NCBI GenBank assembly: GCA_946902875.1
Contig: OX336349.1
Location: 20,173,891 to 20,237,890 of the forward strand
DNA from: Nematopogon swammerdamellus
Lineage: Eukaryota > Arthropoda > Insecta > Lepidoptera > Adelidae
DNA: 64,000 nt
Direction: 5' to 3'
Below the pieces are notes generated by a model that saw only the letters and a list, made by a program, of their open reading frames with translations, did no database searches and was not told the origin of the DNA. How positions within the stretch are numbered: position 1 is the first letter of the stretch; each line of letters starts with the position of its first letter. Position numbers and translations under genes: made by a program. This document shows, piece after piece, positions 9,671 to 18,039 of the stretch.

Positions 9671-10170
9671 AAAGTCTACATGCCACGATGCCGACATGTT
9701 CCGAAAATGTTCTTCATACATGCTCTTCGGTTACTTACGGGAACACGCCTTAGCCGAAAGCCTTATTTTCCTCATAAACTCTTTGGGCTTACCATGAAAT
9801 CCGTATTTTCTCTCTTCTACTACTTCGTCACAAAGACAGCGGCTTATATTATGCACGGATGAGAGGAAGCGATGGAAGAGGATTGACAACTAATAAAATT
9901 TACCCCGAGCCATCCCTCGTGTCACGTACGCTTACCCCAGATGTCGGCCGAGTGGAATGCCTTGTTTTATTAGCACATCCACGCAGAGGGTCACTGCCAC
10001 TGTGGCAGATGTACAGCCTAGACGCGATACTGCCAAGTTTATCTTCGGGCTAATCGAAGTGGTTCCGGCGGCAACTTTCGTTCCGTCACTGCCCGCTCCT
10101 TCCGTTCCCTTTAGACGGTCTCGTGTGTCCGAAAACCACTGGATAAAGCGATCACATATCACACTGTTTT
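9671..10170. other. Unassigned interval between two SINEs
   Basis: Moderately GC-rich between 9900 and 10140. The overlapping short ORFs (for example 9932-10162 minus) show no motif I recognise. Confidence 0.3.
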
Positions 10171-10566
10171 ACTTTTTTTTTTTATGAAAACTGACACGGT
10201 TGGCTATATCACCTGCAACATCCGTGATGTCAGCCCAAAACACCGGGTGAACTAGGTGCCATGTCAGTGCTTCCCTTCATTTCATGTCGGCTACACTGAA
10301 CTGGACGGAAAACACGAACTATTTACATAGCCGTTTCGACCAACGTTTCATTCAGTGCGGTGGTACCAACCCGGGCGGGTTGAACCCTACCACCTAGTAT
10401 GGTAAGAAGGGAATGGACCTACAGTTTTACGTGGAATCCGAACCACGGTCAGCCTCCAACGGTCGAGCGGTCACGCATCCAACTTCCAAGTACTGACCGG
10501 CCCAGCGTCGCTTAACCATCAATAGCGACAGTCGACTGTCTGCACCACTGAGCTATCGAGACTGAC
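10171..10566 (-). mobile_element. SINE-A1 with tRNA/5S chimeric head, full length
   Basis: Minus-strand copy in full: A box TAGCTCAGTGG (10546-10556), 5S-like segment (about 10467-10517), B box GGTTCGGATTCC (10433-10444), body and A-rich tail (T run at 10171-10182). Its A box matches the tRNA consensus better than that of the copy at 9322. A duplicated GTTGGAAG element sits within the 5S-like part. Confidence 0.87.
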
Positions 10567-10855
10567 AAGTTTACTTATTAAATTTTGTTTCATCTTTGAG
10601 AAAATATATTTTATCTTTATCATTTCGACGGCATGTCTAGCGGAAACGCCAGAACAGTTTCCAAGAAGGTGTTTAGACTGAAAGCGTCAGGCCCTGCGAC
10701 TGATTACTTCTTAATGTTCTGATTTCTTCTTTATATATGATGTAATTAAATGGTAATATTTTCTAATGTACACAAATTTTAACATTAAATATGACATACA
10801 TAACATAACATACGTAAATTGTAATCTGTTTCTGACGAAGCAAGTACGACATTTG
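10567..10855. other. Unassigned AT-rich sequence
   Basis: No feature that I can support. Confidence 0.3.
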
Positions 10856-10985
10856 ACAAAATTGTTTTTATTGAAAGCGCGACTTATGGCGCCGAATCTC
10901 ACCCATAAGGTGTCTAACGACGCCCATGGACATTCGGTCGTATGCGGGGGTTGCGAATGCCATGCCGGCAATAGATTTGTTTTTT
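10856..10985 (-). pseudogene. Jockey-type LINE C-terminal/3' tail fragment
   Basis: Minus strand: GGCATGGCATTCGCAACCCC, then GACCGAATGTCCATGGGCG and GGCGCC, ending in GCGCTTTCAATAAAA. This C-terminal segment (GRHGIRRP-type residues) recurs at 25018, 30470, 39400, 42865, 47440, 51330, 58220 and 59515. Only the extreme 3' end of the LINE remains. Confidence 0.75.
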
Positions 10986-11289
10986 TTAAATGGTAAAATT
11001 CGTCTCCAACCCGGATTTTAACTTAGACCATTAGCTACCAGAGAGTCGCCAACTTCGTATAAATGGTCATTTGTCAGTTGTCACCGAAGTCATCCAAACG
11101 CACGAGGTGTCTTAGATTAGCAAAGGTATCGGCGCGGGTATTTCACAAAGGACCCAACTACTTCACAACAAAGACCGCAAAGTTTAACCATAGAAAGCCA
11201 AACATTCCTATTAAATTAACCTGAATTTCAAGCAGAATATTATGCCAATTCATAAAGTGTAAACCAATAGTTTTCGCTCCGTGGGCTTT
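10986..11289. other. Unassigned sequence
   Basis: No ORF or repeat that I can support. Confidence 0.3.
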
Positions 11290-11590
11290 TAGCTTCGCTG
11301 GTTTAAATAGCACAGGGTAAACATTAGCTGACCTGCGTTTAAATACCCCCCTGCCATCCCACCCCGAGCTTCAAGCGCGAGGCTGACACATCACTCTAGA
11401 GCTGGAGCTCCACTCGAGGATGACAGAGCTTCTGTTTAGCTTTGCTGGTTAGGGTAAACATTAGCTTACCTGGCTGCGTTTAAAAGTCCCCCTCCCCTTT
11501 CCCCCACTATCCCACGCCGAGCTTCAAGCACGAGGCTGACACATCACTCTAGAGCTGGAGCTCCACTCGAGGATGACAGAGCTTCTGTTG
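11290..11590. repeat. Tandem duplication of a roughly 153-bp unit
   Basis: The block AGCTTCGCTGGTTTAAATAG to GACAGAGCTTCTGTT occurs twice with a 153-bp period; CTAGAGCTGGAGCTCCACTC is at about 11396 and again at 11549. The second copy differs by small indels in the C-rich middle. No similarity to the other repeats here. Confidence 0.85.
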
Positions 11591-11756
11591 ACATAGACGA
11601 CCAGGGTGATCGATCTAACTTTCTCAGGAAACAATCTTTATTGCACAACATACAAGCATATACAATTAATTCAACTAGTTCGTCAAACTAAAAACTTAAT
11701 ATGTATAGTAAATTAACCAATAACCTATAAACGAAAATATTCATCCATCATGGGGA

Positions 11757-12074
11757 TCAACGGCATGGTCCCCATGACGGATGCTGCGTTCCCCCGTTGA
11801 ATGGCAATGCTAATTCGCTGCTGAAGTAAGTCCCGGCCCGACGACGGTCCCTGGATGCCTCAATAAGTTGTTTTCGTATTTGCTGAGAAAAGCTGATGGC
11901 ATCCGAGCTCCATGCTCCAAGCGTTTCTACCGTGAAGGCATTAGCTTCTTCTGTGGCGAAGGTCACAAACTCATAATTTGTAGTACAATTCATGTACTTC
12001 TGGTGTTTATTTGTTTGGGCCCTCGCTGCAGCGAAGCCAGCCTCCTTGCACGAGCCGCCCATCTCAACTAACAT
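11757..12074 (-). pseudogene. Retroelement ORF C-terminal remnant
   Basis: A 105-aa frame whose second half reads FVTFATEEANAFTVETLG and ends SSELALPFNGGTQHPSWG. It resembles the C-terminal block of retroelement-derived ORFs (pattern ETLG.W..DA..F, then RAG.YF.Q...A...GN..S.LG). A better-preserved relative is at 39085-39195 (QRVSLAIQWGNAASVLGTF). The element class is not certain. Confidence 0.5.
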
Positions 12075-12312
12075 TTTGGCGTTAAGACAGGCGTTATAAG
12101 AGCTGTTTAATAGTTATTTTGAGAGGCTGAAGCGGTATATTGGTGTTAGCAATTTGGTGTTATAGCGTGCTCTAGCTGTCTTGTAACCCCGAAAGAGGCC
12201 CATTCTTATACAGGTTAAGGTTCTTTAGTGACTTTACAATAGCGTTAGTAAAGTGCTATGGTGGGACAAGAGCTCTACAGTAGTGACGCTTAAAACCTTG
12301 AGTTATATTAAT
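12075..12312. other. Unassigned sequence between two opposed retroelement remnants
   Basis: No further feature that I can support. Confidence 0.3.
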
Positions 12313-12640
12313 CCAATATACCACTTTAACCTATGCACCCTACGCAGAGGTTGCATGGCAGAGGACGAAACAGCCACCCACGTGCTCCTGCGGAGTGCCC
12401 GGTGGTGGCAGTAGAACGACTGCAGTTTCTTGGGAACGTGGGAACTGCCCATGGAGTGTGGAAGCGACCGAGAAGAGTGCTCCACTTCATGAAAGAGCAC
12501 GGGTGGCTGGAGTAGCACTACCCGAGCGCCAACGTACAACAGACCGTCTTGAGGTCTCAGTGCAGAGAATGGCCCACTCGCCTTCCCAAGAGGCTGATGG
12601 GCAGCAAACAAAACAAAAACAAAACCACTTTAAGGTGTAA
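12313..12640 (+). pseudogene. Non-LTR retrotransposon C-terminal remnant, frameshifted
   Basis: Plus strand: CTLRRGCMAEDETATHVLL in one frame, a shift, then ECPVVAVERLQFLGN and VLHFMKEHGWLE ending at a stop at 12513-12515. The Cys..Cys..E.ET..H(V/I)LL..CP pattern followed by LG and a F.KE.GWL ending is usual downstream of reverse transcriptase in R1/I-type LINEs. An A-rich (AACAAAAC)n tail follows at 12606-12635. Confidence 0.65.
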
Positions 12641-12849
12641 AACAACCTGCCGTTAGCAACAATTTGTTTGTTGGGATGTTACTGGGGGCGAGGGTGTCCA
12701 CGCACGTCGCGTCCCAGATCAAGGCTGTTCCATGCTTCCACGGCAGAAGGCTCATGCCATCCGGCCTTTTCCCATCGTCCCTTTAGATCGATCTAACTGA
12801 TCATTTATTTGTAGTCATTGCTACTTGATGGTGTACTCCTGCTCTACCG
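12641..12849. other. Unassigned sequence
   Basis: GC-rich between 12680 and 12780, no recognised ORF. Confidence 0.3.
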
Positions 12850-13100
12850 CACACTGTATATAACACACGCTATCCCGACTATCGGGGTAAGAAGAGTAAT
12901 CGGTGCTATGCTGCAAGAATAACAGCACAACACGGATAACCAAGTTTCGCAAAGTATTCGGACAAGATAACTATCAAGGAGCAAGTGAGCCACGAATATC
13001 CATCTACCGCATGACTAAGCGAAGGACCGTGCCAAAGCGAGAGGTTACTATCCTGTCGTGCTTTAGTATACAAGAGTACGGTCCGTGCCATCTTTCGACA
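12850..13100 (-). mobile_element. SINE-B, diverged partial copy
   Basis: Contains the SINE-B 3' block as reverse complement (ACACACGCTATCCCGAC, GTAATCGGTG, CAGCACAACAC) and the following AAGTATTCGGACAAGATAAC block. The GGGGCC head is not recognisable. Confidence 0.7.
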
Positions 13101-13937
13101 TAGCCTCCTGACTTTATTACAACTAAAGAGTTTATCCAATTCCCCAGTTTGCCACCCTATAGCCATTCATTCCACTCGAAATATAAGACATGTGGAAAAT
13201 AATTTCTCATTTCTCATAGCGTGAATCCTTCAGTAGATAGAGGAATGAACACTCTAGCTTAAAGCGCGAGCCCGCAGACGTGACGCCAAGGGGCTTTATG
13301 TGCGGTTAAAGCGTTGAATATCCTGGAATTGCTTGAAAGCCTTTTGAATATTTATGGTTTATCCAGAAGACGCTCTTAGAAGACTTTAGAGCTCTGTGGA
13401 TGGAAGTGTAAATACTCGGGTGAAAGTGAAATCGCTATACGAAATAATTACGTTGTGGCCGACCTTCGCCGTTTCATCAATCTGAATTAATTACTTAGTG
13501 TTTCTGGGGTTCTATAGGATTCTACAGATTTTAGTGTACTAGAATAATGAAAATTCTTATTCCAAATTCCAAATTTTTTTATTGTTGAGAAGGTTAGTAA
13601 CCATTTCATTTTCTTAAGTCTAGGTTAGTGTCACAACATGTTTAAAAAAGAAAGAGGAGAAGAGTAGACATAGAAAACAAAACCACATTTGATAGATGTC
13701 CCGAGTGCACCACTGGGCTTTCGCCTGTGTCCATGCACTCAGGTTTTACACATTAACAATTTAGTTATAAAATTAGCCAAAAAAATAATAATAGAAAGCA
13801 AAATTAAAAATTATTGAACTGATGTATCCACCTTTGCATAATATTGTTCTATCAATAGATCAGTAAGTACATAAAAGTGAGCGAAACTGAATTCTTAGCA
13901 AATAATACTAAATATTAAAGCGCAAAATCTGTAACAA
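13101..13937. other. Unassigned sequence
   Basis: No ORF above background. A short GC-rich block at 13690-13740 (GAGTGCACCACTGGGC) stands out from its AT-rich surroundings but has no identity I can give. Confidence 0.3.
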
Positions 13938-14235
13938 GTTTTTTTTTTCTGGAAACTGACACGGTTGGCTACATCACCTACTACATCCGTGATGTCAGCC
14001 CATAACATCGGGTGAACTTGGTGCCACGTCAGTGCTTCCCTTCGGTCGTGCCAACTACACTGAACTGGACGAAAAACACAAACTATTTACATAGCCGTTT
14101 CGGCCGACCTTCGGGCGGGTTAAACCCTACCACCTAGTAATATAAGAAGGGAGTCATATCCCCTAGTCGCCTTTTACGACATACACGGGGAGAGATGCAG
14201 TGGGGCTATTCTTTTAAAGTATCGGCCCACACGGT
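13938..14235 (-). mobile_element. SINE-A2 with small internal deletion
   Basis: Head CCGTGTGGGCCGATACTT to tail on the minus strand. Compared with the copy at 7779 it lacks about 20 bp around 14108 (the TTTCATTCAGTGCGGTGGT block). Confidence 0.85.
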
Positions 14236-14473
14236 AATAAGTCAAGTCAAGAACCACTGAATCAATTAACATGAAGCTTATAAAACAAACAAAAAGTATC
14301 TTTGTCAAAAACTAGCTGTTCCCACCTCCGCTTCGTTCGATACGCGGAAAAATATTGTAAGCATGCTTGCAGGTGCCAGAAAACGGTAAGTGAAAACGCC
14401 ATGTGAATTTATTGAGTCGTTCTAAACTTATAAGCTGACAGTCGACGCGCCTTTACAGATTTTCCCGCTTTTA

Positions 14474-14780
14474 AGGATGTTAGATAGATAGATAGATAGA
14501 AAATGCTTTATTGCTCCAGTAAACATTAAACAGTAACAGTTATATTAGAAAATTTACATAAGGTGCAAAGGTGGACTTATCCATTACAGAGATTTCTTAC
14601 AGTCAACCTTTGGATGTTGGAGGTTCGATAATATAGTGGAATGTAAGTAGGTAGTAGCAAAACAGTTGAGCGTGAGAATTGAAGATAGAATACTATGAAT
14701 ATCTACTTATTAACAATACATATAAGTACATGCTAGTTAAATACAAGCCATACATTAATAAATACATATAAATTACTAAA
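14474..14780 (-). repeat. LINE 3' UTR fragment with TATC-type tail
   Basis: Starts GATAGATAGATAGATAG then AAAATGCTTTATTGCTC. The minus strand carries AAGGTTGACTG and AAATCTCTGTAATGG, resembling a 3'-terminal hairpin block seen again near 23320 and 27690. No coding sequence remains. Confidence 0.5.
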
Positions 14781-14786
14781 TATATA

Positions 14787-15854
14787 GAATAGAATAGAAT
14801 AGAATAGAATATTTATTGGTATATAACATATACAAGTCACAAACTCACATTCACACATTTTAAAATTTAACAATTTACAAAATAAAATACAATTTAACGA
14901 TATTCAATTCAATTTCGATTAAAAAAAATTCAAACATAATAAATAAATCCTATTCAAATTAAAATTATTAATAATAAAAATCCGACATAAAGTCGCCAGT
15001 CGAATAGGTGCACATCAATAATACATTAGGTACCTATAAAAGCAAGCAGAAACTCATTCGTTAAGGAATTCCTCGACCGAATAGTACGCCTTCTCCACCA
15101 GAAAGCGCTTCAGTCTGCCGACAAAGCTGTTGAATGATTCAGCATTTTTAATTTCTGTGTTTATTTTATTATAGAGCTTTGGCCCAATTACAAAAACCGA
15201 TTTTTCAGATCTGGCGAGTCTGTGTTCAACAGGACGGAGATTGTCACGGTTTCGGGTGGAAAAGACATGACTAGCTCCACTGGTTTCAAACAAATCAGAT
15301 CCTCTCCTAACGAACTTGGCCACCTCCGCGATGTACACACTGGGTAGCGTAAGAATTTTCATTTTTATGAATATTTCACGTGCCGGAGTGTCCCAGGCGA
15401 CACCGGCAAGAATTCGCACGGCACGTTTCTGCATCCTGAACGCCCTGTCACGTTCGGCAGCAGTGCCCCACAATTCGATGCCGTACGACATTACTGAGTG
15501 GAAGTAGCCGTAGTATGCCATACGTACGGCTCTTGAGTCGAGTGTTGGTACCAAACGTGACAGCGCGAAGGACGCTCGGCCGAGTTTGTCGCATAGGGTG
15601 TTTATGTGCTCGTCAAACTTAAGGCCTGAGTCAATGATCACCCCGAGGAACTTTGCAGAGCTCACCTGGGGAATGGACACTCCGTCGCAAACTAGTAAGA
15701 TCGACTCAGTGTGTGCACCGCGAAGGCCGAAGTGGATGAGATTTGTTTTTTCCAGATTAAGAATCATCCCATTTGCCCGAAACCAGCGCGTGAGACTACT
15801 CGTCGTCAGCTCCAGATTTGTACGTAGGTCAGCGATATTCGCTGATCGCGCGCT
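14787..15854 (-). mobile_element. Jockey-clade LINE, 3' portion
   Basis: A 5'-truncated LINE with an (ATTCT)n tail at 14787-14812, a 3' UTR of about 240 bp and the C-terminal part of its reverse transcriptase ORF. It stops abruptly at about 15854, where another LINE fragment begins in the opposite orientation. Confidence 0.85.
15054..15854 (-). pseudogene. Jockey-clade reverse transcriptase, C-terminal half, about 266 aa
   Basis: The open frame begins after the polymerase active site (no YADD). It shows WFRANGMILNLEKTNLIHFG, FLGVIIDSGLKFDEHI and AYYGYFHSVMSYGIELWG, the conserved path through the thumb of Jockey-type enzymes, and ends FLVEKAYYSVEEFLNE. The first 24 residues of the computed frame (15855-15926) are antisense to the adjoining plus-strand LINE and do not belong to it. 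No internal stop, so the fragment may be fairly young. Confidence 0.85.
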
Positions 15855-15865
15855 ATCATAGCGAT

Positions 15866-16510
15866 AATATAATGTACAAATTGGGAATACTTTTCCGCAA
15901 TCGGCGGCGGTTCTTCTCACCGGCACAACTAATCCTGCTGTACAAAACGCAGATTAGGCCGGTGATGGAATACTGCAGTCACATCTGGGAGGATAGTCCC
16001 CATTATCTGCTTGCGTCCTTGGACTCGATACAGCGCCGAGCTATCCGTCTTGTTGGTGACCCGAAACTTACAGATGGTCTGGAGTCCTTGAGTCAGACGA
16101 TTTGTGGGTTCGCTTAGTCTGTTTTACAGATACTATCACGGACGCTGCTCTGCGGAACTAGCATCCCTTATTCCCTGCCACCCGTCCTATCTCCGCATGA
16201 CTCGTCGTAGAGAGACTCAGCACCCTTTTGTTGTTGACATTGGGCTTTTGAGAACCCATCGGTTCTCAAAATAGTTTCTTTGTCGCACCGCTAGAGTATG
16301 GAACTGTCTTCCGGCGAGTGTATTTCCTGAATCCTTTAACCTGGGTGTCTTCAAGTTTCGTATTAACGGGCTAGACAGCCTAGCAACAGTCCGCAAATCG
16401 TTGGCATGGCACCTAATTGAGCGTGGTTTCGCGAGGAGAGGTGATTTTGGCTCTGTCGACTGCACCATTGGTCTCTCGGGACAGCCACCCATGCTGGTTC
16501 ACATAATAAA
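15866..16510 (+). pseudogene. Jockey-type LINE C-terminal fragment (family with LDSLATVRKS end)
   Basis: Plus strand: KLGILFRNRRRFFSPAQ, LYKTQIRPVMEYCSHIWED, LDSIQRRAIRLVGDP, then after a frameshift near 16095 SLSLFYRYYHGRCSAEL and, past an in-frame stop near 16270, FLCRTARVWNCLPASVF and INGLDSLATVRKS. This is the usual C-terminal region after the Jockey polymerase domain. The A-rich tail starts near 16501. The same 3' end recurs at 16689, 32515 and 54025. Confidence 0.85.
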
Positions 16511-16688
16511 AATAAAAAAATTAAATATACATACATTACATACATACATGCTTGGCCATCCAGGTATGAAATAAAAGTTATTTTTTGTTTTTTAGGTTTT
16601 AACTTCACATTGACGGAGATAATACAGTTTTATGTCTTATTGTTGTTACTTATTTTATGAACATTTTCCAGGATACATAAACTGTATT

Positions 16689-16775
16689 TTTTTTTTAATG
16701 TAAACCAACATTGGTGGCTGGAGGGACCAATGGTACAGTCGACAGAGCCAAAAAGCCCTCTCCTCGCGAAACCTA
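16689..16775 (-). repeat. 3' tail of the same LINE family, inverted
   Basis: Minus strand: TTTCGCGAGGAGAGGGC, TCTGTCGACTGTACCATTGG, then an A-rich end. It matches 16420-16500 in the opposite direction, so a second short copy landed about 200 bp downstream. Confidence 0.8.
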
Positions 16776-16878
16776 CTCAGTATTTAGTACTCAATATTTA
16801 GAGTACAAACTACAATGTGTGCACACTATCTCAGTATGAGATCACGTTGAGTTTGGGTCACGCGCGTATGAGCGGGAA

Positions 16879-16923
16879 CAAAGAGTTTGTATTGCGTCGC
16901 TGCGACGTAATACAAACTCTTTG
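16879..16923. mobile_element. 45-bp palindromic micro-MITE (hAT-type signature)
   Basis: Arms CAAAGAGTTTGTATT and the inverse AATACAAACTCTTTG enclose a short GCGTCGCTGCGACGT centre. Flanks are AGCGGGAA (16871-16878) and GGCGGGAA (16924-16931), an 8-bp direct repeat with one mismatch. The same arms with a 4-bp centre and a perfect 8-bp duplication occur at 33750-33783. Confidence 0.8.
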
Positions 16924-16931
16924 GGCGGGAA

Positions 16932-17197
16932 GTGCAACAGACTACGCGACCGCCTCGTTCGGCGCACGGAATACAAATGAATGAGATGAGACGGTCACGC
17001 GGCGGTCGGCGAGACGATCGAGATTGAGTGTAGTTACGAATTCTTTACGCGTAAACAATAATGTTTGTTTAGGTTTTTGTAGAGTACTTCCTTCGTAACT
17101 TCCAAAGACCTGTCTTTGTCTAGAGCAAACTCTAGAAAATTAAGTTGGCGTATAGCGCCCGTATCCTTTGTCGAGAGTGTGACGTTTTCACGAAGGA
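16932..17197. other. CpG-rich stretch, possible promoter-like region
   Basis: 16932-17040 is rich in CpG (CGACCGCCTCGTTCGGCGCA, GGTCACGCGGCGGTCGGCG), unlike nearly all the rest of the window, which makes it a possible 5' regulatory region for the candidate exon at 17805. No TATA box or initiator can be assigned. Confidence 0.25.
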
Positions 17198-17704
17198 CTC
17201 AAAAGGTCGACTTTAAACGAAATTGGTAAAGCTATTGGTAAATAGAGCTATTGGTAAAGATAACAAATCTGTAATAAATCTATTTTATGTATGTATTGGT
17301 CTTTAATTAACAAACGTAGCGAAAATATATTTTACTACTTTGAAAAGGTGTTAAATAAATCTCCAAAAAAATAACGAAAAGTACGAAAATTATATTTTCA
17401 AGTTAAATTATCTTGAGAAGCATAAATTTTTTCAATACAAGACCCTCATAGAAATATAGATAATATTTTTCCCTACAATCGTAGCTAAAAACAATATTTT
17501 TTTCCATCTTTCCAACGCGTTTTTAATTTATAGTGTGATTTTCGCGCAAACGTTCATCGTCGGCGCGACGTATCAGCCACCGCACGAGTAGAATGAATCT
17601 CGTACCTATTTACATCTGCATACGGTTCGTGTGTCATCTCATCACATCATCATCATCATCATCATTGCTCGGGTAGCACGGTTTGAGTCTTGTTTCCGCC
17701 TTAA
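17198..17704 (+). repeat. Repeat G, copy 1
   Basis: Shares about 470-500 bp with 62665-63133, from AAAAGGTCGACTTTAAACG to GTTTCCGCCTTAA. The last 200 bp is the most alike and includes a GC-rich core (GCGCAAACGTTCATCGTCGG, CACCGCACGAGTAGAA). A (CAT)n microsatellite at 17644-17663 is specific to this copy. No ORF, inverted ends or A tail seen; class unknown. Confidence 0.75.
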
Positions 17705-17804
17705 ATATATAAGATCCCTCTTTATTAACTGCAAATATTTTCTATGTTCTACCTACGCTATCAAAACGTGCCAAGTCCTGCGTGCGGGGTGCGTCGCGGG
17801 GTCC

Positions 17805-17886
17805 ATGGCGGGCGCGGTCCGGCCAGGCCGTCCGTCCAACCGTCTCCGTCTGTCACACGCGCTGTCCGAGGTGATTACTCCTGAAG
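17805..17886 (+). CDS. Candidate first coding exon of an unidentified host gene
   Basis: ATG at 17805 opens a frame of 27 codons (starts MAGAVRPGRPSN, ends ALSEVITPE) that stops at a good splice donor, GAAG|GTAAAG, at 17886/17887, in phase 1. The exon and about 30 bp before it are strongly GC-rich in an AT-rich region, and the peptide has balanced, non-repetitive composition. Without splicing the frame runs only four codons further to a stop. I do not recognise the protein. It could equally be a chance frame in a CpG-rich promoter or a captured gene fragment. Confidence 0.3.
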
Positions 17887-18039
17887 GTAAAGCTCGATAA
17901 ATAAAAAAATAATAATTAAAAAAATTTAAAAGTAGTTAGCGGCATGAAAACTATTTTGAAGTTTATATCGGTTATTGAGAAAATAGTACACCTAGGAAGC
18001 TGTCATCATTTGACGGCGAAACCCTAATTTAAATAAACA
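17887..18039. other. Unassigned AT-rich sequence (intron if the exon at 17805 is real)
   Basis: No repeat recognised before the Helitron that starts at 18040. Confidence 0.3.

Noticed and set aside
17644..17663. CRISPR-like or other array of CAT repeats
   Set aside because: A plain trinucleotide microsatellite in one copy of repeat G.
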